The notes below the pieces were generated by a model, which saw only the letters and a list, made by a program, of their open reading frames with translations, made no database searches and had not been told where the DNA came from. From contig NZ_AP025508.1 of NCBI RefSeq assembly GCF_024347615.1, forward strand, positions 3,286,001 to 3,350,000: a stretch of 64,000 nucleotides of DNA, read 5' to 3'. Shown here piece after piece: positions 28,299-39,204 of this stretch. Every line of letters starts with the position of its first letter. The stretch's first letter is position 1. This DNA comes from Vibrio splendidus. GTDB lineage: Bacteria > Pseudomonadota > Gammaproteobacteria > Enterobacterales > Vibrionaceae. A program made the position numbers and the translations under genes.

Positions 28299-29345
28299 TT
28301 ATTGCTCGTAGCTTCTCTCTACGTGAACTTCTTCAACCAATTCACGAACAATAGCGGTTGCGAAACAACCTGCATCGAGAGAGAACTTAAGAGTGACATT
28401 GTCTTCGTTAACTTCCCACGCTAAACCCATCGGCTTCAACGAAGCTTCACGGCGATCATGGCGCATACGGTTGCCACAAATCAGAGCCATTAGATCCGGT
28501 TCAGCATCAAGGTGTTTCTGCTCTAAAGCTTGAGAGGCATCCGTCGTCGGTAACGCATTATCTCCAGCTAAAGCAACAGTAATAAACGCAGAGCCGTTCG
28601 CGATGTCTTGGTTTACCGCTTCGATGTTATCCGCTGTTACCGCTAATTGAGCGCCGTCTTTCACGACAATATCGCCAACCAATACCGACGCAAACGCATC
28701 TTGCTCAATACGGTCAGAAAGAATTAAGTTGTAAATCCAAGAACGAGCCGCAGAAAGATACAAGCTGCGCTTATTCTGATTACGCGTACGAACGTTTTCA
28801 CGACCCCAACGACGAGCTTCAGATAAGTTGTTACCTTCATTACCAAAGCGCTGAGCACCGAAATAATTTGGCACGCCCACTTGAGCGACTTTTTCTAAAC
28901 GCTTTACCACATCATCACAATCCGTTACTTCAGACAAAGTTAGCTCGAATTGGTTGCCAATTAAATCGCCTGGACGTAACTTTTTGTTGTGACGTGCTGT
29001 CGCCAAGATCTCAATGCTTGGGTATTGTGCGAGAAAAGCAGAAAAGTCAGGTTCACCCTTTGGTAAGTGCACGCTTAACCACTGCTCAGTCACAGCATGA
29101 CGGTCTTTCAAACCAGCCCAGCTCACATCTTTCGACTTAACACCACACGCTTTAGCCAGTTCGTTTGCTACGAAGCTCGTGTTCTCACCAGTTTTACGAA
29201 TACGCACCATTAAGTGCTCGCCTTCACCAGTAAACTCAAAACCCAAGTCTTCATTAACGACAAAGTGTTCGGCTTTTGCTTTTAGTTTTGCTTTCGCAGT
29301 TGGTTTACCGTTTAGGTAAGCCAATGAAGATAAAATATCTGACAT
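28299..29345 (-). CDS. truD: tRNA pseudouridine(13) synthase TruD
   Basis: 348 residues from ATG 29345; the GTG at 29375 would overlap ispF by 8 bp. The catalytic aspartate is Asp81 in AGLKDRHAVTEQW, and the TruD insertion domain with NYFGAQRFG follows. It makes pseudouridine 13 in tRNA-Glu. The gene sits between ispF and surE, as in E. coli. Confidence 0.96.
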   Translation of the reverse strand: MSDILSSLAYLNGKPTAKAKLKAKAEHFVVNEDLGFEFTGEGEHLMVRIRKTGENTSFVANELAKACGVKSKDVSWAGLKDRHAVTEQWLSVHLPKGEPDFSAFLAQYPSIEILATARHNKKLRPGDLIGNQFELTLSEVTDCDDVVKRLEKVAQVGVPNYFGAQRFGNEGNNLSEARRWGRENVRTRNQNKRSLYLSAARSWIYNLILSDRIEQDAFASVLVGDIVVKDGAQLAVTADNIEAVNQDIANGSAFITVALAGDNALPTTDASQALEQKHLDAEPDLMALICGNRMRHDRREASLKPMGLAWEVNEDNVTLKFSLDAGCFATAIVRELVEEVHVERSYEQ

Positions 29346-29367
29346 GCTGTTCTTTTCGTGTTGGTGC

Positions 29368-29847
29368 TTACGCACTTTTAGTAATTAGGACCACCGCTTC
29401 ACATGCGATGCCCTCTTTGCGACCTGTAAAACCTAAACGCTCGGTAGTCGTGGCTTTTACATTCACATTGCTAATGCTTGTTTCTAAATCTTGAGCAATA
29501 GCTTGGCACATAGAGTCTATATGAGGAGCCATCTTTGGAGCTTGCGCCATGATAGTAATATCCGCATTACCAATCACATAACCTTGCTCTTTTACTCGAC
29601 GGTAAACATCTTTAAGCAATTCGCGGCTATCTGCGCCTTTCCACTCATCATCCGTATCAGGGAAATGACGACCAATATCACCCGCTGCAATTGAACCCAG
29701 TAAAGCATCGCATAATGCGTGCAGGGCAACATCACCGTCTGAGTGTGCGATAAGACCCTGTTCATAAGGGACACTCACGCCACCAATAATTACCGGGCCT
29801 TCACCACCAAATTTGTGTACATCAAAGCCATGGCCAATACGAATCAT
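29368..29847 (-). CDS. ispF: 2-C-methyl-D-erythritol 2,4-cyclodiphosphate synthase
   Basis: 159 residues from ATG 29847; ATG 29850 immediately before it overlaps the ispD stop and is too close to AAGGA. The metal ligands Asp9 and His11 are in [27 protein letters not shown] is the second signature. It forms the cyclic diphosphate in the MEP isoprenoid pathway, trimeric in the cytoplasm, and is coupled to ispD. Confidence 0.97.
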   Translation of the reverse strand: MIRIGHGFDVHKFGGEGPVIIGGVSVPYEQGLIAHSDGDVALHALCDALLGSIAAGDIGRHFPDTDDEWKGADSRELLKDVYRRVKEQGYVIGNADITIMAQAPKMAPHIDSMCQAIAQDLETSISNVNVKATTTERLGFTGRKEGIACEAVVLITKSA

Positions 29848-29849
29848 CA

Positions 29850-30551
29850 TTATTCCTTATTCTGACTTAAATAGAACTCAGCCAAAGCTAAATCTTCAGG
29901 CTGAGTAATCTTAAAATTATCTGAACGCCCACCAATCAATGCTGGTGATAAACCTTTCCACTCAAACGCAGAGGCCTCATCGGTAATCGAAACGCCTTGT
30001 TGCAAGGCTTCACTCAAGACTTTCCGTAAAGGCTTAGATCGGAACATCTGAGGGGTAAGCGCATGCCAGAGATCGACGCGATCGACCGTGTGTTCAATTT
30101 GTCCTTGAGCACCGCGTTTCATTGTATCGCGAACAGGCGCAGCTAAAATCGCACCAACATCATGGGTCATAGCACCAGAGATCAGTTTGTCGATATCGCT
30201 CAATTGGATACAAGGCCTAGCGGCATCATGCACCATCACCCAATCATTGAGTTGCTGTTGGGCAATATAGTCCAGAGCAGAAAGCACCGAGTCGGCTCTT
30301 TCCGTCCCGCCAGACACTCTGATCACCAGTGGATTAAGGTTAAGCGGTAATTCAGGGTAGTAAGGATCATCGTCACTGACCGCTACCACAATTTTAGACA
30401 CTTGAGGGTGAGACAACAGTTTCTCAACCGTGTGCTCTAAAATCGTTTTACCGTGAATTTGAAGATATTGCTTGGGACGGTCTGCCTTCATTCGGCTGCC
30501 GACGCCCGCAGCGGGGACCACTGCAATAACGCTTTGAAGTTGGTTCGACAT
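29850..30551 (-). CDS. ispD: 2-C-methyl-D-erythritol 4-phosphate cytidylyltransferase
   Basis: 233 residues. The nucleotide-binding N terminus [21 protein letters not shown] and VHDAARPCI are diagnostic. It transfers CMP to MEP, the step two before IspF in the MEP pathway. It shares a base with the end of ftsB and is followed at once by ispF. Confidence 0.97.
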   Translation of the reverse strand: MSNQLQSVIAVVPAAGVGSRMKADRPKQYLQIHGKTILEHTVEKLLSHPQVSKIVVAVSDDDPYYPELPLNLNPLVIRVSGGTERADSVLSALDYIAQQQLNDWVMVHDAARPCIQLSDIDKLISGAMTHDVGAILAAPVRDTMKRGAQGQIEHTVDRVDLWHALTPQMFRSKPLRKVLSEALQQGVSITDEASAFEWKGLSPALIGGRSDNFKITQPEDLALAEFYLSQNKE

Positions 30552-30832
30552 TAATGAGATTCCTCACCAATAATACGATAAAACGTTTCGCCTTCTTTCA
30601 CCATTCCCAGCTCATGACGTGCGCGCTCTTCTATCGCGTCTAAGCCTTGGCGTAGATCGTCGATTTCCGCAAACATCTCAGCATTGCGAAGATGAAGCTT
30701 TTCATTTACTTGCTGCTGAACTTGGATTTCGTTGTTCACACCGTAGTAATCAGAAATACCATTTTTACCGAGCCACAGTGTGTGTTGTAGCCAGCCAAAC
30801 ACTATGAGCAGTACTAAAGCAAAAATTCGCAT
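30551..30832 (-). CDS. ftsB: Cell division protein FtsB
   Basis: 93 residues: a short cytoplasmic tip, a transmembrane helix at about 3-20, then a periplasmic coiled coil (about 28-70) ending in the [15 protein letters not shown] motif typical of FtsB. It forms the FtsQLB complex that activates septal wall synthesis. First gene of the ftsB-ispD-ispF-truD-surE-pcm-nlpD-rpoS run; it is separated from eno by about 310 bp containing the eno terminator. Confidence 0.95.
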   Translation of the reverse strand: MRIFALVLLIVFGWLQHTLWLGKNGISDYYGVNNEIQVQQQVNEKLHLRNAEMFAEIDDLRQGLDAIEERARHELGMVKEGETFYRIIGEESH

Positions 30833-31069
30833 AACACCTTTCGCCGGTTGAAAAAGAAGGAACTAGAATAAGGCACATATATACCATAATGCGCTTATTG
30901 GTGCGAGATATGTGGTGTCAGGGAATCAATAAGTCGGGGAATTATTGTTATGCGAAACCCAAGATCAGATTCCCTATGTCTTCCTTCGTCAGTCTAGGGA
31001 ATGACAAATTATGAGTATAAAAAGTGAGATAAAGAGCCTAGAGCTTCTTCATTTCACTTTTCTACAGAC
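30833..31069. other. Gene-free stretch between ftsB and the eno terminator
   Basis: About 237 bp. The left part should hold the ftsB promoter. At 30969-31003 is a short inverted repeat, ATTCCCTA/TAGGGAAT, and at 31020-31061 an imperfect hairpin (AAAAGTGA/TTCACTTTT). No coding sequence is seen. Confidence 0.5.
30969..31003. repeat. Short inverted repeat ATTCCCTA...TAGGGAAT
   Basis: Eight-bp perfect arms around an 18-nt centre with CTTCCTTCG. It resembles the dispersed ATTCCC/GGGAAT palindromes seen between genes in several Gram-negative genomes; only this copy was recognised in the window. Confidence 0.45.
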
Positions 31070-31099
31070 AAAAAAATGCCCCGCATAAGCGAGGCATTT
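31070..31099 (-). terminator. Intrinsic terminator of eno
   Basis: On the minus strand the stem AAATGCCTCGC/GCGGGGCATTT is followed by a T run. It begins about 45 bp past the eno stop. Confidence 0.9.
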
Positions 31100-31143
31100 A
31101 AAGTTTAGATTAACAATTCCGTTGGTTTAAAACCAAGAGTGAA

Positions 31144-32499
<1,356 letters not shown>

Positions 32500-32523
32500 T
32501 TACGCAGCTACCTGGATTCCTTT

Positions 32524-34236
<1,713 letters not shown>

Positions 34237-34296
34237 TTATCGCCACAACGTGAAATCTATCACACTGCAATTTTTTATTTTTTGCTTCAAATCAAT

Positions 34297-35112
34297 TCAT
34301 GATAAAAGCTTTGATGATCTTTTCTCCGCCACTTTGACTTCATCCCACATGGAATCAAGCTGTTGTAGAGAAAAGTCGGTCAAAATTTTATCTTGCTGAC
34401 GAACTTTTTGTTCCACACCTTTAAAGCGGCGTGAAAATTTCAGATTGGCTTTATTGAGAGCCGTTTCTGGATTTTTACCCAAATGTCGCACTAAATTAAC
34501 GGTAGCAAACAACAAGTCACCCAGTTCTTCTTCAACTAAATCTTCGTTTGGCGTTACTTGAAGTGCTTCTTCTAGCACCTCATCAACTTCCTCTAAAACC
34601 TTATCTGCAACCGGGCCGATAGAGTCCCAATCAAAGCCAAATTTCGCGACTTGCTTTTGAATCTTTGTAGCACGCGAAAGTGCAGGTAGAGAGTTTGGTA
34701 TTGAGTCTAGAATACTTTCTTGAGTTTTGCCTGCCTGTGCTTTTTCTTTGGCTTTTTCAGCTTCCCAGTTGGCATTAATTTCTTCATCACTGGCAAACTC
34801 AGTATCAGAGAACACATGCGGATGGCGGCGCGTTAGCTTCTCATTGATACCGTCGACCACATCAGAGAACTCAAACAGGCCCTGCTCTTTCGCCAGTTGG
34901 CTGTAGAAGATCACCTGAAACAGCAGGTCGCCCAACTCTTCTTGTAGATTTGGCCAGTCTTTGTTGTGAATCGCGTCCACCACTTCATACGTCTCTTCGA
35001 TAGTATGAGGCACAATTGTTTCAAAATTTTGTTTCAAATCCCAAGGACAGCCACCTTCAGGATCGCGCAGCTTAGCCATAATCTGTTCAAGTTGTTCAAT
35101 CGGGTGATTCAT
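34297..35112 (-). CDS. mazG: Nucleoside triphosphate pyrophosphohydrolase MazG
   Basis: 271 residues from ATG 35112, with AGGAAG upstream. Two tandem MazG domains: the first with [23 protein letters not shown] and [15 protein letters not shown], the second with DEVLEEALQ and [19 protein letters not shown]. The enzyme hydrolyses NTPs and, in E. coli, reduces ppGpp-related effects of MazEF. It follows relA but no mazEF pair is between them here, unlike E. coli. Confidence 0.96.
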   Translation of the reverse strand: MNHPIEQLEQIMAKLRDPEGGCPWDLKQNFETIVPHTIEETYEVVDAIHNKDWPNLQEELGDLLFQVIFYSQLAKEQGLFEFSDVVDGINEKLTRRHPHVFSDTEFASDEEINANWEAEKAKEKAQAGKTQESILDSIPNSLPALSRATKIQKQVAKFGFDWDSIGPVADKVLEEVDEVLEEALQVTPNEDLVEEELGDLLFATVNLVRHLGKNPETALNKANLKFSRRFKGVEQKVRQQDKILTDFSLQQLDSMWDEVKVAEKRSSKLLS

Positions 35113-35165
35113 CGTTTTCTTCCTATTCACTGTCTTTGATTTTAGATTTAAAACTTCACTAGAAC

Positions 35166-35199
35166 TAAAAAAGGTGAGCAGCCAAAACCACTCACCTTT
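35166..35199 (-). terminator. Intrinsic terminator downstream of relA
   Basis: The stem AAAGGTGAG/CTCACCTTT with a 12-nt loop is followed by TTTTTAG on the minus strand. It lies about 160 bp past the relA stop, after a long palindrome. Confidence 0.8.
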
Positions 35200-35231
35200 G
35201 TTGATACTGTCTAATTCTCTAAATTACGCAT

Positions 35232-35357
35232 CTTTCACTAAGCAGTTGTTACTTTAACAAGGCAACAAGCTTTCGCGATTCCTGAGCATAGCTCGCCTAT
35301 GTGATGGAACAAGAAAGCGCAGTTAACGCAGTAAAAGTGACTAATGCAACGTGAAAG
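35232..35357. repeat. 126-bp imperfect palindrome abutting the relA stop codon
   Basis: The left arm (CTTTCAC at 35232-35238, then ACTTTAACAAGG and GCTTTCGCGATTCC) matches the reverse complement of the right arm (CTTTCAC, then CACTTTTACTGCG and GCTTTCTTGTTCC) with small differences. The centre is GAGCATAGCTCGCCTATG. The right end touches the relA TAA. In relA mRNA it would fold into one long hairpin before the terminator. Confidence 0.7.
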
Positions 35358-37586
35358 TTAGCCGAGGCGTTTTACACTCATGACATCTTTGATTTGCTCT
35401 ACTCGACTTGTCACACGACTCAATATTTCAATATTGGTCACTTCCAAATCAAAATCCATCACCGACAGTTGACGTTTATAGTCAATACGGCTCTTCATTG
35501 TCGTCACACTGACTTTTTCATTCAAGAACAGGGATGTTATGTCTTTCAACAAGCCTGTGCGCTCTAGGGCCTCTACACGCAGTGTTAAGATATACGAGCC
35601 GACAAAACCATCGCCCCACACAGTATCGATGATACGTTCGGGTGCATGTAGGTTAAGTTCACTTAACTGTTCGCAATCGCTACGGTGCACTGAAATACCG
35701 CGACCTTGAGTTATGTAACCTTTGATCACATCGCCTGGGATTGGCTGGCAACAACGAGCTAAGTGCGTCATTAGGTTATCGACACCTTCAACGACGACGG
35801 CATCCTTTTTCGGACGACTCTGATGAGCGGGCTTATTGTCAGACTCAAGCAACTTTTCGAGCGCTTTTTTATCTTCTTCTTCCGCTGTCGGCTTGTTGAC
35901 CAAAGCATTGATGTGATTAACGACTTGGTTGATACGCATATCGCCGCTACCAATACCCGCATATAGTTCATCTGGAGTATTGACGTTGAATCGTTTCAGC
36001 GCGTATTGCTCGGCATCTTTCAGCGTCGCTCCGACTCTGCCTAGCTCGACTTCTAGAATATCTCGTCCGGCTTCAAGGTTTTTCTCACAACTCTGAGCAC
36101 GGAACCAGGCGTTAATTTTTGCACGAGCTCGACTCGAGTGAACAAAGCCTGTGGTCGGGTTTAACCAATCACGTGATGGGTTCGGTTCTTTTTGAGTGAT
36201 GATCTCAACTTGATCGCCCATCGCCAGCTTATGAGTAAACGGGACGATTCGACCTGCTACTTTGGCACCGATACAACGGTGTCCAACCATCGAGTGGATG
36301 TGGTAAGCAAAATCCAGCGGTGTTGCACCCATTGGTAAATCGACCACATCACCACGAGGTGTAAAGGCATAAACACGGTCATCAAAGACTTGGCTACGCA
36401 CTTCATCCAGCATTTCACCAGAATCCGACATCTCTTCTTGCCAGTCGATAAGCTTACGAAGCCAGGTGATTTTCTCATCGTAGCCACTGCGTACGCCGCT
36501 TGAAGCACCTTCTTTGTACTTCCAGTGCGCAGCAACGCCCAATTCAGAGTCTTCATGCATCTGCTTGGTACGGATCTGAATTTCAATGGTCTTGCCTTCA
36601 GGGCCAAGAACGACGGTATGAATCGATTGATAACCATTGGGTTTAGGGTTCGCCACATAATCATCAAATTCACTTGGGAGGTGTTTATATTTGGTGTGAA
36701 CCACACCTAAACCGGCATAACAGTCTTGCAGTTGGTCTGCGATAATACGCACCGCACGCACATCAAAAAGCTCATCAAACTCTAAGCCTTTTTTCTGCAT
36801 TTTACGCCAAATACTGTAGATGTGTTTTGGTCGACCGCTGACTTCAGCATTGATGCTTGAGCGGTTCATTTCTGACGTTAAATCGTCAACAAAGTCAGTG
36901 ATGTATTGTTCGCGCACGATACGGCGCTCAGACAACTGTTTAGCAATCTGCTTATAGATATCTGGTTGTTGGTAGCGGAAAGCGTAGTCTTCAATTTCCC
37001 ACTTTAGCTGACCAATACCTAAACGGTTTGCTAGAGGAGCATAAATGTTGGCACACTCTTTTGCTGCCGCACGGCGCACAGCATCAGGGGCCTTTTTCAC
37101 TTCGATTAGGTTGCAAATTCGCTCTGCTAGTTTGATGACGACGCAGCGGAAGTCATCCACCATCGCAAGCAGCATTCGTCGAACATTATCGACTTGACCC
37201 GAGGCAGCACTGCCTTCAAGGGTGACGTTTAGCTGACCCAAAGCCGCCATTTCTTCCACGCCATCAATCAGTTTTACGGTTTCCTTTCCGTAACTTTCTT
37301 CAAACGCTTCACGCTCAAAAACACCGCTTGATACGACAGGGAAGAGCTGCGCTGCCACTAAAGTTGCGCGATCCATAGACAAGGTGACCAAGATTTCAAT
37401 CATCTCGCGCCCACGCCAAAGCAAGAGTTCGCCTTGCTCATGATCTTTTAATAGCTCTTCACAGTGACGATAAACTTTGGTCAGTTTATTCGAGGTTTTT
37501 GCGTCTTGATTCAATGACGCAATCCAATTATCTAGCTCAAACTGTTCGCTTGGGTTTAAATGTGCGCTTCGTACCGCAACCATCAT
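35358..37586 (-). CDS. relA: GTP pyrophosphokinase RelA, ribosome-dependent (p)ppGpp synthetase
   Basis: 742 residues. The N-terminal pseudo-hydrolase lacks the HD pair, and the synthetase domain carries EFDD at 306-309, the ExDD motif of monofunctional RelA (RxKD marks bifunctional SpoT/Rel), followed by NPKPNGYQSIHTVV. Next are a TGS domain (DRVYAFTPRGDVVDLP), a conserved zinc-finger region with CCQPIPGD, and a C-terminal ACT domain. RelA senses uncharged tRNA on stalled ribosomes. It lies between rlmD and mazG. Confidence 0.98.
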   Translation of the reverse strand: MMVAVRSAHLNPSEQFELDNWIASLNQDAKTSNKLTKVYRHCEELLKDHEQGELLLWRGREMIEILVTLSMDRATLVAAQLFPVVSSGVFEREAFEESYGKETVKLIDGVEEMAALGQLNVTLEGSAASGQVDNVRRMLLAMVDDFRCVVIKLAERICNLIEVKKAPDAVRRAAAKECANIYAPLANRLGIGQLKWEIEDYAFRYQQPDIYKQIAKQLSERRIVREQYITDFVDDLTSEMNRSSINAEVSGRPKHIYSIWRKMQKKGLEFDELFDVRAVRIIADQLQDCYAGLGVVHTKYKHLPSEFDDYVANPKPNGYQSIHTVVLGPEGKTIEIQIRTKQMHEDSELGVAAHWKYKEGASSGVRSGYDEKITWLRKLIDWQEEMSDSGEMLDEVRSQVFDDRVYAFTPRGDVVDLPMGATPLDFAYHIHSMVGHRCIGAKVAGRIVPFTHKLAMGDQVEIITQKEPNPSRDWLNPTTGFVHSSRARAKINAWFRAQSCEKNLEAGRDILEVELGRVGATLKDAEQYALKRFNVNTPDELYAGIGSGDMRINQVVNHINALVNKPTAEEEDKKALEKLLESDNKPAHQSRPKKDAVVVEGVDNLMTHLARCCQPIPGDVIKGYITQGRGISVHRSDCEQLSELNLHAPERIIDTVWGDGFVGSYILTLRVEALERTGLLKDITSLFLNEKVSVTTMKSRIDYKRQLSVMDFDLEVTNIEILSRVTSRVEQIKDVMSVKRLG

Positions 37587-37719
37587 GCCTTCCTAGTTAT
37601 TATGTTTTATACCCAATTCAATATGACTAACTGATTCCAAGTTAGTTCGACTCATATTGATATCAGCGCAGGCTTCCCTGCACCTTTGTGATTCATTTTT
37701 AAGCCTTGTTTAAGGGCCT

Positions 37720-39039
37720 CTAAGCCTTGATAAAGAGAGCCATCGATTCTAGATGACTGGTGTGTGGGAACATGTCCAACATACCAAGCTTGGCTAGTTG
37801 ATAGCCTTGTTTTGCTAAGCTCTCTGAATCTCTAGCTAGAGTAGCAGGATTACACGAAACATAAACCACACGCTTCGCACCTAACCCTGAAATTTGATCA
37901 ACGATCCCACTCGCTCCAGCACGTGCTGGATCAAGTAAGATTTTATCAAATCTTTCTTTTGCCCAAGGCTGTGAAGACAACTCTTCTTCAAGGTTCGCTT
38001 GGTAGAATTCTGTATTACTCAATTGATTCAAAGTTGCGTTAGATGTGGCCTGTTGAACCATTTCATCGACACCTTCAACACCCACTACAAACGCAGATTG
38101 TTGTGCAATAGGCAAGCTGAAGTTCCCTAAGCCACAAAACAGATCGAGCACTCGCTCATCAGCTTGAGGCTCTAGCCACTCAATCGCTTGAGCAACCATT
38201 TGCTGGTTCACTTTCTGGTTAACTTGGATAAAGTGGTTTGGCTCAAAAGGTAAAGTCACGCCTGTTTCGCTATAAGCTGGCGCATCACCGACCAAACGAA
38301 CGAGCTTGTCCGTTTCAGGCATAGTATACAACGTGGCACCTTCCGCTTTAGCGAGTGCAATCAATGCTTGCTCATCTTTCTCAACCAAAGGCTTAAGGTG
38401 ACGCAGAACCATCACAGGGCCAGTATCGCCCAACACCAATTCAACGTGTCCTAAAGACGTAAGGTTGCTGAAAGTATTGAGTAAACTTTTCAGTTTCGGC
38501 AGCAATACATTGAGGCGAGGATCTAGCACGGCACAATCGGTGATGTTTTCAATCTGCTTACTTTGTTTCTTACGGAAACCGAACTGAAGCTGCTGTGTCT
38601 TCTTATCAACAAATAGGCTGATACGCGCGCGACGTCGATAACCGGTTTCATCACCCACAATCGGCTCAACAACTTCGGTGTTAGCCGTTTGGTATTGGCC
38701 CATCAGGTGCGTCAAAGATTGCGATTTATGCTCAACCTGAGAAGAGTAACCAAGATGTTGAAGGTGACAGCCACCACACTGATTAAAGTGCTTACAGAAT
38801 GGCTTTAAACGCAGCTCACTCGGTTTAAGTAATTTGATGAGTTTTGCTCGCAAAAACTTACTTTTGCTCTCAGTAAGTTGAATAACCACCTGCTCACCGG
38901 GCAATGCGCCATCAATGAAAACAGGTTTATTCTTCTGATAAGCGATGCCAGCGCCATTGTGATCCATTCGTTCAACCAAAACCGATTGATGCTTGGTCTC
39001 GAGTTGAGTTTTCTTTTTTGGTTGGAAAAAACGTGCCAT
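37720..39039 (-). CDS. rlmD: 23S rRNA (uracil(1939)-C(5))-methyltransferase RlmD
   Basis: 439 residues. An N-terminal TRAM domain (about 15-70) precedes an iron-sulphur cluster site with Cys82, Cys88, Cys91 and probably the later Cys in ITDCAV. The SAM motif is [13 protein letters not shown], and the catalytic Cys396 is in [13 protein letters not shown]. It methylates U1939 of 23S rRNA. The gene lies between relA and the divergent barA, as rumA does in E. coli. Confidence 0.97.
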   Translation of the reverse strand: MARFFQPKKKTQLETKHQSVLVERMDHNGAGIAYQKNKPVFIDGALPGEQVVIQLTESKSKFLRAKLIKLLKPSELRLKPFCKHFNQCGGCHLQHLGYSSQVEHKSQSLTHLMGQYQTANTEVVEPIVGDETGYRRRARISLFVDKKTQQLQFGFRKKQSKQIENITDCAVLDPRLNVLLPKLKSLLNTFSNLTSLGHVELVLGDTGPVMVLRHLKPLVEKDEQALIALAKAEGATLYTMPETDKLVRLVGDAPAYSETGVTLPFEPNHFIQVNQKVNQQMVAQAIEWLEPQADERVLDLFCGLGNFSLPIAQQSAFVVGVEGVDEMVQQATSNATLNQLSNTEFYQANLEEELSSQPWAKERFDKILLDPARAGASGIVDQISGLGAKRVVYVSCNPATLARDSESLAKQGYQLAKLGMLDMFPHTSHLESMALFIKA

Positions 39040-39204
39040 TGCTTGTGCCTAATGTATCTTTTAATAAGTAATTGGTATCCAGGACTCACTATTATGTCTT
39101 GGAATCATTGTCGAACGTCACGGCTTTGATTAAGCTTACCGTTCACTTAACCGCCATTGTGTGCGTTATTTTCCCATATCCAGACCTCGATGTAATTAAA
39201 GAAC

